A DNA stretch of 24,710 nt from an uncultured bacterium (GCA_900549415.1 URNX01000049.1:1-24710), one strand, 5' to 3'. Numbered from the stretch's first letter, positions 14,491 to 21,694 are shown. Notes: a model not told the origin generated them from the letters alone. Made by a program: numbers and translations.

Positions 14491-15664
14491 GACCCGCCTC
14501 TTCTTTCTGCATTATGGTGCGGATGACGCCGACCTGCCGCAGCCATTCGTCCACCACCATGCCGAAATCATCGTAATCATATCCCGACCGGTTAGAGGCA
14601 TCAAGGATAATCGTTCGTTCTGACCTGCCGATCCTCACCAGGAACTTCGCTCTGGTGATCCGCCCCATGCTCGACAGTTTGAAATAATGTCGTTCCATGT
14701 CCCGGAACAGATCCCCGTTATCCGCCTCAAGGATTACACACATGCCGCTGTCGCCGCTGAGGAACGCCTTGATCGACAGCAGGGAGATGCTCTTCACCTC
14801 CGCCGCCCCATGATAGACGAGGATGTTCCGTCCGAGTTCCTTAATCTTGTCCAAATCGTTGATGCGCGGAGCGGAAAAGGCATCGTAATCATCGAAGAGG
14901 CTCTTGCCGAGCTGCCTGCAGTAGGCGTCCTCCATCCACTTCGGACTGGTAGGGATGCCGAGCCGCAATTCTCCGGTATCTCTGTTGATGCTCAAAGTGT
15001 TGTAACTCTCCGGCTGAAAACCGATGGTCTTGGACTTCCGGCCGTTCATGACGATGCCCTGCCGACGATAGGAGTCGCCGTGCCGCACCAGCAGCACGAT
15101 TTCCCCGCTGTCGCTCTCCGTCAGGGTCACACGGGCTGTGCTTCCATAGTTTTTCGACTGGAAGATCCGGTTCATCCCTTCCTCGAAGTCGTGTATCTGG
15201 TCCGGGGTGACGACCAGATCCCGGATGTTCCGTCTTGTCGCGCGCATCGCAAATGACTTCTTTTTCAGCGCGGCATAGTCCGTCTCAAGGACGCTGAGTT
15301 CTTCAGGGTTGTGGAGATACATCAGCAGAGCCATATCCGCCGTGGACATGGTGTCCATCAACTCTCCGGCATAGCTGCTTCTCGAAATGAAAGTCCGCAG
15401 GACGTCGTTGAAGCATTCCATGCTGGTGGCTCCGACAAGTGCGAAGCCGTTAAAAAGTTCCTCGTATTCGCCGACGAACATCTGATTTGAAAGGATTTCC
15501 GCAAGCCTGTCATAATCGAAGGTCTCCTCGGTCGCGCCGTCGATCTGGAACTGCATCCTGTCGAAATAACCCTTGTAGCGTCCCACCATTTCAAGAAGAC
15601 GCTGAAACGAGAATTTCCGAAGAACTTCCGGGTTCTTGAATTTTCGTAAGTTACTCCCCGCCAT
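14444..15664 (-). CDS. Uncharacterised 406-residue protein of the repressor operon
   Basis: The ATG at 15664 has AGGAGG 9 bases upstream, inside the end of the repressor gene (14-base overlap). The first 170 residues are helix-rich (FSFQRLLEMVGRYKGYFDRM and ADMALLMYLHNPEELSVLET). The remainder is mixed with many beta strands (ARVTLTESDSGEIVLLVRHG, GELRLGIPTSPKW, and later ERTIILDASNRSGYDYDDFG). No Walker, nuclease, methyltransferase or membrane motif is visible. Overlaps on both sides imply translational coupling with the LexA-like repressor and the Cys-cluster protein. I cannot assign a function; it may be a phage-specific effector or a partner of the downstream winged-helix protein. Confidence 0.65.
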   Translation of the reverse strand: MAGSNLRKFKNPEVLRKFSFQRLLEMVGRYKGYFDRMQFQIDGATEETFDYDRLAEILSNQMFVGEYEELFNGFALVGATSMECFNDVLRTFISRSSYAGELMDTMSTADMALLMYLHNPEELSVLETDYAALKKKSFAMRATRRNIRDLVVTPDQIHDFEEGMNRIFQSKNYGSTARVTLTESDSGEIVLLVRHGDSYRRQGIVMNGRKSKTIGFQPESYNTLSINRDTGELRLGIPTSPKWMEDAYCRQLGKSLFDDYDAFSAPRINDLDKIKELGRNILVYHGAAEVKSISLLSIKAFLSGDSGMCVILEADNGDLFRDMERHYFKLSSMGRITRAKFLVRIGRSERTIILDASNRSGYDYDDFGMVVDEWLRQVGVIRTIMQKEEAGHVELLAGECKIAAAV

Positions 15665-16313
15665 TGTTATCTGCCTCCTGTTTGATGATGCCCACCATTT
15701 TGCCGATAACCCGGAAGGAGTCGTAACGAGTAAGCTCAATGGGTTTGAATTCCGGATTCTCCGCTTCCAGCGCGATGCGGTCGGGACGGTTCACGAGCCG
15801 TTTCAGCGTCACTTCATTGTTGACGGACGCCGCCACAATGTCCCCGTCCGCGGCAATGGGCTGGTGGCGGATGATGACGATGTCGCCGGTTCTGATGCCA
15901 GCGCCGATCATGCTGTCGCCCTTTACGCGCAGCGCAAACACATCCCCGTTGGTGGTGAGAGCTTTATCCACAGAAACGGTTTCATCGCCGCTCCGGTCTT
16001 CGAACTCCTCCACAGGCACACCGCCGGGGATTTCGCCGAGGACGGGGATCTGAACTGTGACAAGAGCTTCCGGCTCAACTGCTTTTTTGATCACATACGG
16101 TTTGGTGGCTCCTTTTTCAATACGTTTCAGGTAACCTTTGGAAATAAGCTCCTGAAGAATATCATAGATGGTCGGCGCGGAGACCCCGAAAGCATCGGCC
16201 AGTTCCTGCATTTTCGGCATTTTCCCGTATGTCGAGAAAAAACGGCAGATCTCCTGCATCACTTCCGCCTGCCGTTTCGTGATGTTCTCTTCCTTATGTC
16301 TTCCCTGTCCCAT
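15651..16313 (-). CDS. LexA/S24-type autocleaving repressor
   Basis: A 220-residue protein with a LexA-like winged helix (ITKRQAEVMQEICRFFSTYG, then MQELADAFGVSAPTIYDIL). The C-terminal peptidase domain carries VLGEIPGGVP (91-100, probable Gly97-Gly98 cleavage site in place of Ala-Gly), the catalytic serine VKGDSMIGAG (Ser134) and lysine EVTLKRLV (Lys171). The Ser-Lys spacing of 37 equals that of E. coli LexA. It probably cleaves itself on RecA activation and so links prophage or operon expression to DNA damage. A palindrome overlapping its own -10 box supports autoregulation. It heads an operon with two uncharacterised genes and lies opposite the rightward methyltransferase gene. Confidence 0.88.
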   Translation of the reverse strand: MGQGRHKEENITKRQAEVMQEICRFFSTYGKMPKMQELADAFGVSAPTIYDILQELISKGYLKRIEKGATKPYVIKKAVEPEALVTVQIPVLGEIPGGVPVEEFEDRSGDETVSVDKALTTNGDVFALRVKGDSMIGAGIRTGDIVIIRHQPIAADGDIVAASVNNEVTLKRLVNRPDRIALEAENPEFKPIELTRYDSFRVIGKMVGIIKQEADNNGGE

Positions 16314-16338
16314 AGCGGACTCCTTTTCTTCCTAAATC

Positions 16339-16375
16339 AACAGGCGTAATATACACTGTTAAGCGATTATTTCAA
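16339..16375 (-). promoter_or_regulatory. Repressor promoter with overlapping operator
   Basis: On the minus strand, TTGAAA (16370-16375) and TATATT (16348-16353) are separated by 16 bases. AACAG (16339-16343) and CTGTT (16356-16360) form an inverted repeat around the -10 box, with inner symmetry GTA-ATA-TAC. This resembles a LexA-type self-operator, though the half-site order differs from the E. coli CTGT-N8-ACAG box. Confidence 0.6.
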
Positions 16376-16472
16376 ATCCTTTCAAATGGTAATAAATTTC
16401 ACTTCGCCTCAACTCGTTTTTTGCTGCAGTGCTCTAAATGCCTGATTCTGACCTTGCGTTAAAAAAAAATCG

Positions 16473-16561
16473 ATTTTTTTTGAAAAACAGGGGCCAAAAT
16501 CGCTCCCTGGGTGGCAATAACCCCAATAGAGACACATTGATTTAAAACAAAAGGAACTGAC
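16473..16561 (+). promoter_or_regulatory. Conserved leader element, copy B
   Basis: A T-run, then GGGGCCAA (from 16490), CCCTG, TGGCAATAACCCC and ATAGAGA (to 16532), with 72 bases from the first G to the ATG at 16562, exactly as in copy A upstream of the RecE-type nuclease. The same GGGG/CCCC and CCA/TGG pairings are possible. The ribosome-binding site AAGGA follows near 16551. Confidence 0.75.
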
Positions 16562-17083
16562 ATGAAATACGGCAGTATATGCAGCGGAGTTGAGGCGGTG
16601 ACACTCGCCTGGCGGCATCTGGGCTGGACTCCGGCTTTCTTCGCTGAAGTTGAGCCGTTCCCGGTCGCGGTGCTGATGCAGCGGCTCGGGGCGACAAAAC
16701 CGCTCCGGTCACTTGATCCGGATGCGGCGTCTGATGAAAAAGACCGGAAACAGCGCCTCTCCTGGCAGTCCCGGATTGCGGAATTGCCGGACGGCGGCAC
16801 TATTCCGAACCTCGGAGATTTTACCCTAATAAAAAAGGATGATTATGACGAACAAATCGATCTGCTCGTCGGGGGGACGCCCTGTCAGGATCTCTCCATC
16901 GCAGGAAAACGAATGGGATTTGACGGCAAGCGCAGCGTCCTCGCTCTCGACTTTGTACGACTGTGTTTTGAGACTGGAACGCGCTGGATCGTTTGGGAAA
17001 ATGTTCCCGCGACTTTATCCAGTCATGGAGGACAGAACTTTGTAAGGTTATCAGCAAAGAACAACGGAGGCGTCAATGAGTGA
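16562..17083 (+). pseudogene. Truncated DNA cytosine-5 methyltransferase
   Basis: A 173-residue frame begins like a phage Dcm-type enzyme: YGSICSGVEAVTLAWRHLG (motif I), GGTPCQDLSIAGKRMGF (motif IV, catalytic Cys108) and WIVWENVPATLSSHGG (motif VI ENV, 146-148). The match ends near residue 160, and a short unrelated tail (FVRLSAKNNGGVNE) precedes the stop. The target-recognition region and motifs VIII-X, including QxRxR, are missing; these are needed for a working enzyme. Full-length relatives are usually over 300 residues. The gene has an intact conserved leader. The loss lies just where terminase genes would be expected next, suggesting one deletion. Function in its present form is unlikely unless the missing half is elsewhere. 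Confidence 0.8.
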
Positions 17084-17300
17084 AGTTGAAGCTGAATGCC
17101 GGGAATGTTCGCGGCAGTACAACAAACTGCTGTCGGAGTACTGGTATCAGAGAAGACAGCTCCGCAAGATGCGGAAAGCGTTTACCGCAATTGAGTGTGC
17201 AATTACGCACAAATGCGGCCGTTACGCCGAATTTATCATTGGAGAGTGTGAGTTTTTTCGAGGAACACATGAACAAAAGTGCAATCAACTGCGGCAATGA
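17076..17300 (+). CDS. Small hypothetical helical protein
   Basis: A 74-residue protein with GGAGG 5 bases before the ATG; its start overlaps the end of the truncated methyltransferase by 8 bases. It is helical and charged with five cysteines (ECRECSRQYNKLLSEYWYQR, AIECAITHKCGRY, GECEF and EQKCNQL). It might bind a metal, but no known zinc-finger spacing is complete. Its 3' end overlaps the convergent Doc gene by 16 bases. I do not recognise the family. The good ribosome-binding site supports a real gene. Confidence 0.5.
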   Translation: MSEVEAECRECSRQYNKLLSEYWYQRRQLRKMRKAFTAIECAITHKCGRYAEFIIGECEFFRGTHEQKCNQLRQ

Positions 17301-17683
17301 GTGTGCTGACGAAAGAAAAGCGTAATATCCGCTTTCAGCATTTTGCCACTGGCAACTTTCAGTACCATGTCGGTAAAATCTTTGTCCGAGGCATCGAAAT
17401 CGTATCCGTTCAAATCAAGGAAAACTAATGCCGCCATGGCTCCGACCCGTTTATTCCCGTCCACAAAAGGATGGTTTTCAACGAGATGGTAGAGGTATGC
17501 CGCGGCCATTTCAATAATGGACGGGTGGAGATATTCTCCGCCAAAAGTGGCAGAAGGCATTCCAATGGCGGATTTCAGCATTTCAAGATTCCGGAGTCCG
17601 GAAGCTCCGCCGAAATGCGAGAGCTGATAATCGTGAATTTCAATGATTTCCGCAAATGTCAGGAAAAGAGGTTCCGGCTTCAC
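17285..17683 (-). CDS. doc: Doc-family toxin (Fic fold)
   Basis: A 132-residue protein starting with GTG at 17683, which overlaps the antitoxin stop (GTGA). It carries HPFVDGNKRVGAMAALVFL (from residue 71), the Fic/Doc signature with Lys in the Doc position (HPFxxGNKR rather than GNGR). The N-terminal part EIIEIHDYQLSHFGGASGLR is also typical of death-on-curing proteins. Phage P1 Doc phosphorylates elongation factor EF-Tu and stops translation. All visible motif residues are intact. It lies antisense within the rightward structural operon, at the place where terminase genes are expected. Confidence 0.9.
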   Translation of the reverse strand: MKPEPLFLTFAEIIEIHDYQLSHFGGASGLRNLEMLKSAIGMPSATFGGEYLHPSIIEMAAAYLYHLVENHPFVDGNKRVGAMAALVFLDLNGYDFDASDKDFTDMVLKVASGKMLKADITLFFRQHTHCRS

Positions 17684-17907
17684 TTGGCAAGTTCCTCAAA
17701 GGATTTTGCATAGTGTTCACCGACTTTCTCCATAGATTTACGGAAGCGGGTATGCCGAACCGCATCCTTAACCGGGGTCAGGATCAGGGCTTTCCCGTCC
17801 GTCACGATCTCGAAAGCGGTATCAACGGAAGCACCAAGAAGGTCAAGAATTGGACGCTCGATTATCAAAGCGGCGCTGTTGCCATGTTTTGTCAGAGTTT
17901 TTATCAT
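17680..17907 (-). CDS. AbrB/MazE-type antitoxin of the Doc pair
   Basis: GGAGG lies 6 bases before the ATG at 17907, giving 75 residues. The start MIKTLTKHGNSAALIIERPI is the swapped-hairpin AbrB/SpoVT-like DNA-binding domain (KHGNSAALIIxxPxL), followed by FEIVTDGKALILTPV and a helical tail ending SFEELAK. This family is a frequent partner of Doc toxins in place of Phd. It should bind Doc and repress the promoter that overlaps the palindrome at 17938-17955. Confidence 0.85.
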   Translation of the reverse strand: MIKTLTKHGNSAALIIERPILDLLGASVDTAFEIVTDGKALILTPVKDAVRHTRFRKSMEKVGEHYAKSFEELAK

Positions 17908-17937
17908 TTTTGCCTCCGTGTATTTAGGTTGCAACAT

Positions 17938-17976
17938 TGTATATACCAAGATACACCGTCAAGCAGTAAAAGTCAA
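17938..17976 (-). promoter_or_regulatory. Putative promoter and operator of the antitoxin/Doc pair
   Basis: On the minus strand TTGACT (17971-17976) and TTGACG (17957-17962) are candidate -35 boxes, with TATCTT or TACAAT as -10. TGTAT (17938-17942) and ATACA (17951-17955) form a palindrome over the -10 region, a likely autorepression site. Confidence 0.5.
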
Positions 17977-17984
17977 GGAGCATT

Positions 17985-18185
17985 ATGTCAGAAAATACAG
18001 AAATTTCAGAAGCAATCCGGAAGAACGCTGCCGGACCGAAGTCTGCCGAAATCGATGGACAGAAAGTCGAGCAGCATGGTCTTTCGGATTTGATCAAAGC
18101 GGACCAATACCTTGCGTCGAAAAAGGCAGTAAAATCCCGGACAAGCGGCCTGAAGTTTGCGAAAATGAGCCATTCAGGGGCGTGA
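17985..18185 (+). CDS. gpW-like head-completion/joining protein (putative)
   Basis: A 66-residue protein with AAGGAG 5 bases before the ATG. It lies 10 bases before the portal gene, the usual place of lambda gpW-like proteins. The stretch VEQHGLSDLIKADQYLASKK resembles the gpW helix and its DLIxADxY pattern, preceded by a short beta turn (AEIDGQ). gpW-type proteins close the head-tail junction. The N-terminal part is low in hydrophobics. The assignment rests on position and the short match. Confidence 0.6.
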   Translation: MSENTEISEAIRKNAAGPKSAEIDGQKVEQHGLSDLIKADQYLASKKAVKSRTSGLKFAKMSHSGA

Positions 18186-18195
18186 GGAGCTGTCG

Positions 18196-19605
18196 ATGTT
18201 CAACAGACTCAAATCTTTTTTCCGAGAGAGAACACCGCCGAAGGTTGTGCAGGCACGTTTTGACGCCGCCCAGACGACCCGGGACAATCACCGGCACTGG
18301 GCGGCGGCCGATCATCTGTCCGCCGATATGGAGGCGTCTCCGGAGGTACGGCGGACTCTTCGGATGCGTTCGCGATACGAGATCTCGAACAACAGCTACG
18401 CCAAGGGTCTGGTTCAGATGCTCGCCAACGACACGATCGGTACGGGGCCGCGCCTGCAGATGCTCTCTTCCGATGAAAGTTTCAACGATGAAGTTGAAAC
18501 GTCCTTCATGCGGTGGACGGAGGCGGTGCATCTTCCGTCGAAACTCCGGACCATGCGGATGGCAAGATGTCAGGACGGCGAGGCGTTCGCCATTCTGGCA
18601 ACGAACCCCAAAATCCGGCATCCGGTGAAACTGGATCTGACGTTGGTGGAAGCCGACCGCATCTCCGGCGACCTCAAATGGATAGAGGATGACAGGAGCG
18701 TGGACGGCATCACTTTCGACCAGTGGGGCAACCCGCTCTCATACAGGGTGCTGAAATACCACCCCGGAGACATCCACTGCATGCCGGGGGACGAGGCGGT
18801 TCTGGTGCTGGCGGAATATATGATTCATATTTTCCGTCAGGACCGCCCCGGTCTTCATCGCGGCGTACCGGAGCTGACGGCGGCTCTCCCGCTTTTCGCT
18901 CAGCTCCGCCGCTACAATCTGGCCGTGCTTTCCGCTGCGGAAGCCGCAGCCGACTTTGCCGCGATTCTGTACACGGATGCTCCGCCGAACGGAGAAACGG
19001 ACGAAGTGGAGCCGATGGACAGCATCCCGCTGGAACGGAATATGATGCTGACCGTCCCGGCCGGATGGAAGATGGGGCAGCTCGATTCCAAGCAGCCTGC
19101 CGCGAACCACAGTGAATTCGTGAAAATCATTCTTTCCGAAATCGCCCGGTGCGCGGTTACCACATACGGAACGCTGGCCGGAGATTTTTCCGGCCACAAT
19201 TACGCCTCCGGGAGGCTGGACAACCAGATTTACCATAAATCGATTCTGGTCGACCGGTCGTTCTGGGAGTCCGAAGTGCTGAACCGCATATTCGAAGTGT
19301 GGTTCCGGGAATACCGATTGACGGCCATGCTGCCTTTCACGCCGGAAAGACACACCTGGTTCTGGGACGGATTTCCGCATGTCGATCCTGGGAAGGAAGC
19401 GACGGCTCAGGAAAAACGTCTTGCGAACAACACGACGACGCTGGCGGCGGAATGCGCCAAGGACGGCAGGGACTACATGAGTGTTCTGCATCAGAGAGCC
19501 AAGGAGCTGAAACTCATGCGGAATCTGGGGATTCCCGTCACAGGAGAACAATTCACGGAAACACCAACAGAGCCGGAGGATGACGGCTCAGAACCAAAGG
19601 AGTAA
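18196..19605 (+). CDS. Phage portal protein, lambda family
   Basis: A 469-residue protein with GAGGAG upstream of the ATG. The N-terminus (ARFDAAQTTRDNHRHWAAAD, then RSRYEISNNSYAKGLVQMLA, NDTIGTGPRLQ) is the lambda gpB-type portal signature. GEAFAILATN, ISGDLKWIEDD, YRVLKYHPGD, RQDRPGLHRGVPELTAALPL and SEIARCAVTTYGTLAGDFSG continue the family pattern. Portals form the dodecameric ring through which DNA enters and leaves the head. Length and motifs look complete. Terminase genes, which in most tailed phages lie just upstream, are missing here. Confidence 0.93.
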   Translation: MFNRLKSFFRERTPPKVVQARFDAAQTTRDNHRHWAAADHLSADMEASPEVRRTLRMRSRYEISNNSYAKGLVQMLANDTIGTGPRLQMLSSDESFNDEVETSFMRWTEAVHLPSKLRTMRMARCQDGEAFAILATNPKIRHPVKLDLTLVEADRISGDLKWIEDDRSVDGITFDQWGNPLSYRVLKYHPGDIHCMPGDEAVLVLAEYMIHIFRQDRPGLHRGVPELTAALPLFAQLRRYNLAVLSAAEAAADFAAILYTDAPPNGETDEVEPMDSIPLERNMMLTVPAGWKMGQLDSKQPAANHSEFVKIILSEIARCAVTTYGTLAGDFSGHNYASGRLDNQIYHKSILVDRSFWESEVLNRIFEVWFREYRLTAMLPFTPERHTWFWDGFPHVDPGKEATAQEKRLANNTTTLAAECAKDGRDYMSVLHQRAKELKLMRNLGIPVTGEQFTETPTEPEDDGSEPKE

Positions 19606-19608
19606 ATT

Positions 19609-21666
19609 TTGAGTGAATTTACACTGATTGAGGCGGCCGGTCACAAACCGAAAGTCGCGGGAATCGCCTACAGCGGCGGCAGTATGAATCTTCCCGGCTG
19701 GAAACATCCGGTGGTGGTCGACCTTGCCGGAATGGAGATCCCGGAAAGCGTTCCGCTTCTGACCAACCATGAAAACAAGACGGATGCGCGGGTCGGCATG
19801 ATTTCCGCCGGCGTTAAAAACAACCGGCTGGAGATTGCGGGGGAGATTGTTTCCGACGGCAAAGAAGCGCAGGATATCGTTGCGCAGGGCAAAGCCGGTG
19901 CGGACTGGCAGCTGTCCATCGGAGCCGATGTCCGCGAATGCGAACTGGTGCAAGGGAAACGTGAGGTGAACGGGCAGATGTTTGAAGGTCCGTTCTATCA
20001 TATCCGTAAATCCGTGCTGCGCGAGGTCAGCGTGGTTGCAGTCGGAGCCGACGCCCACACCGCCATGAAAGTTACTGCCAAATTCAACCTTTCACAAACT
20101 ATAGAAGGAGAACGCATGTCTGCTGAAACAGAGAACAAAAACGGGAGCACCGCCGCTGAACCGGAAAAGAAAACTGCGGTTCCGCCCGTAGCTTCCGCTG
20201 ACGAATCGAAGAAGCCGGAGGAAAAGAAAAAGACCGGACAGGAGGAGAAGGACTCTCAAAAGAAAGCCGAAGCCGCCGCTGTGCCGCCCGTTGTTCAGGC
20301 GAGTGCTCCGGAGATTGCCGCAACCGCCCGTGCCGCCGCCGTTGCGGCCGTGAAAGCGGAACGGGAACGGGTCAGTGCGATCCAGTCGATCTGCAACGGA
20401 GAATTTCCGGAAATCGAACGCGACGCCATTTCCGCCGGCTGGACTCCGGAAGTTGTGACTCAGAAAGTTCTTGAAACGATCCGTTCCGAACGTCCTGCCG
20501 CGAGCGTGAACATTTCCGTCAAGACCGCCCCTGAAGGCAACGAACTGCGCAAGACCATTGAAGCGGCGATGTGTCTCCGCGTCGGCGTGAGCGCCGACCA
20601 GCTGGAGAAATCCTACGGGGCGCAAACCGTGGAAGCCGGAATGAAGGAAATGGACATGCCGCTGCGCCAGCTTCTGCTTGAGTGCATGAAGATGGACGGC
20701 ATACCGTATTCTCATGGTTTTGACAACGAAACGATCCGTGCCGCTTTCTCCAGTGTGTCGCTGCCGGGGATTCTCTCGAATGTGGCGAATAAAAAACTGC
20801 TTCAGAGTTATGAAGCCCAGCCCGTAATTGCAACGAAGCTCTGTTCCACCGGCGATCTGAACGATTTCAAGGAAAACGACCGTTTCCGCCTGACGGATGT
20901 CGGCGATCTGCTGCCGATTGCGGCGGACGGCGAGATCAAGGACGGCGGTCTGATTGAAGAATCCGCCAAAAAACAGCTCGACACCTACGGCAAGAAATTC
21001 TGTCTGACGCGCAAAATGATTATCAACGATGACCTTGGCGCGTTCATGAAAGTTCCTGTGGCGATGGGCAATCGCGCGGCGCGGCTCATCGACCAGCTGT
21101 TCTTCAGCAGACTTCTGAAGAATCCGGTTCAACAGGACGGCCGCCCGCTGTTCCATTCCGGCCACAAGAATCTGATGGGAGGAGCAACGTCCGCGCTCTC
21201 CGCCGACAGTCTCAAAAAGGCGGTTCAGCTGTTCCTGGACCAGGTGGACGCCGACGGACAGCCGATCAGCATTGAGCCGCGTTATCTGCTGGTTCCCACT
21301 GCGTTGAAACATCTTGCAATTGAACTCACCCAGGGGGCGACGCTCATCATGGCGGGCGGACAGGACAATGTTCTGCGCCCGGCGATGAACGTTCTTACCA
21401 AAGAGAATCTGGTAGTCGTTTCCAGCCCATACCTTGGCAACAGCGCTTACGAAGGCGCATCGCAAACGGCATGGTATCTTTTCGGTGATCCGCGCCAGGC
21501 CGATACGTTTGAAATCGGTTTCCTCCGTGGTAAGCGCACTCCGACCGTGGAACGCGGAGAGACGGACTTCAACACGCTGGGGCTCTGGTTCCGTGTGTAT
21601 TTCGATCTCGGCGTTCGCGAGCAGGATCATCGCGGCATGGTCAAGTCTTCCGGATCCGCCAACTGA
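19609..21666 (+). CDS. Prohead protease-major capsid protein fusion
   Basis: A 685-residue frame starting at TTG with AAGGAG 6 bases upstream. Residues 1-165 are an HK97-type prohead protease: His54 (LLTNHENK) and Ser103 (WQLSIGAD) fit the catalytic pair. Residues 170-290 are a charged, low-complexity, helical linker resembling a scaffold delta domain. The C-terminal 380 residues are a Mu gpT-like major capsid domain (KKLLQSYEAQPVIATKLCST, then FLRGKRTPTVERGETDFNTL). Fusions of these two genes occur in several phage groups. A strong ribosome-binding site (GAAGGAG) and in-frame ATG at 20116 could make capsid protein separately. TTG as a start is rare here and may limit the protease. Confidence 0.9.
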   Translation: MSEFTLIEAAGHKPKVAGIAYSGGSMNLPGWKHPVVVDLAGMEIPESVPLLTNHENKTDARVGMISAGVKNNRLEIAGEIVSDGKEAQDIVAQGKAGADWQLSIGADVRECELVQGKREVNGQMFEGPFYHIRKSVLREVSVVAVGADAHTAMKVTAKFNLSQTIEGERMSAETENKNGSTAAEPEKKTAVPPVASADESKKPEEKKKTGQEEKDSQKKAEAAAVPPVVQASAPEIAATARAAAVAAVKAERERVSAIQSICNGEFPEIERDAISAGWTPEVVTQKVLETIRSERPAASVNISVKTAPEGNELRKTIEAAMCLRVGVSADQLEKSYGAQTVEAGMKEMDMPLRQLLLECMKMDGIPYSHGFDNETIRAAFSSVSLPGILSNVANKKLLQSYEAQPVIATKLCSTGDLNDFKENDRFRLTDVGDLLPIAADGEIKDGGLIEESAKKQLDTYGKKFCLTRKMIINDDLGAFMKVPVAMGNRAARLIDQLFFSRLLKNPVQQDGRPLFHSGHKNLMGGATSALSADSLKKAVQLFLDQVDADGQPISIEPRYLLVPTALKHLAIELTQGATLIMAGGQDNVLRPAMNVLTKENLVVVSSPYLGNSAYEGASQTAWYLFGDPRQADTFEIGFLRGKRTPTVERGETDFNTLGLWFRVYFDLGVREQDHRGMVKSSGSAN
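20116..21666 (+). CDS. Possible nested capsid-only product from an internal start
   Basis: An ATG at 20116, in frame with the protease-capsid gene (residue 170), is preceded by GAAGGAG at 20104-20110 with 5 bases between. The start MSAETENKNGSTAAEPEKKT falls exactly at the boundary between the protease domain and the scaffold-like linker. This matches nested arrangements such as lambda C/Nu3, where a scaffold or capsid is made from within a protease gene. It would yield 516 residues of scaffold plus capsid in excess over protease. Confidence 0.55.
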   Translation: MSAETENKNGSTAAEPEKKTAVPPVASADESKKPEEKKKTGQEEKDSQKKAEAAAVPPVVQASAPEIAATARAAAVAAVKAERERVSAIQSICNGEFPEIERDAISAGWTPEVVTQKVLETIRSERPAASVNISVKTAPEGNELRKTIEAAMCLRVGVSADQLEKSYGAQTVEAGMKEMDMPLRQLLLECMKMDGIPYSHGFDNETIRAAFSSVSLPGILSNVANKKLLQSYEAQPVIATKLCSTGDLNDFKENDRFRLTDVGDLLPIAADGEIKDGGLIEESAKKQLDTYGKKFCLTRKMIINDDLGAFMKVPVAMGNRAARLIDQLFFSRLLKNPVQQDGRPLFHSGHKNLMGGATSALSADSLKKAVQLFLDQVDADGQPISIEPRYLLVPTALKHLAIELTQGATLIMAGGQDNVLRPAMNVLTKENLVVVSSPYLGNSAYEGASQTAWYLFGDPRQADTFEIGFLRGKRTPTVERGETDFNTLGLWFRVYFDLGVREQDHRGMVKSSGSAN

Positions 21667-21674
21667 TGCACATA

Positions 21675-21694
21675 CCGGGCGGTCCGCCGCCCGG
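21675..21694 (+). terminator. GC-rich hairpin after the capsid gene
   Basis: CCGGGCGG and CCGCCCGG form a perfect 8-bp stem with a 4-base loop, 8 bases after the capsid stop. No T-run follows (AGTCCCTTAAAAC), so it is not a canonical intrinsic terminator. It may slow polymerase or stabilise the capsid mRNA 3' end. Confidence 0.45.

Noticed and set aside
20092..21630. Long minus-strand open frame (512 residues) opposite the capsid gene
   Set aside because: The plus-strand frame has clear protease and capsid motifs; the antisense frame is rich in His/Arg/Phe patches without a domain, as expected for a shadow in GC-rich coding DNA.
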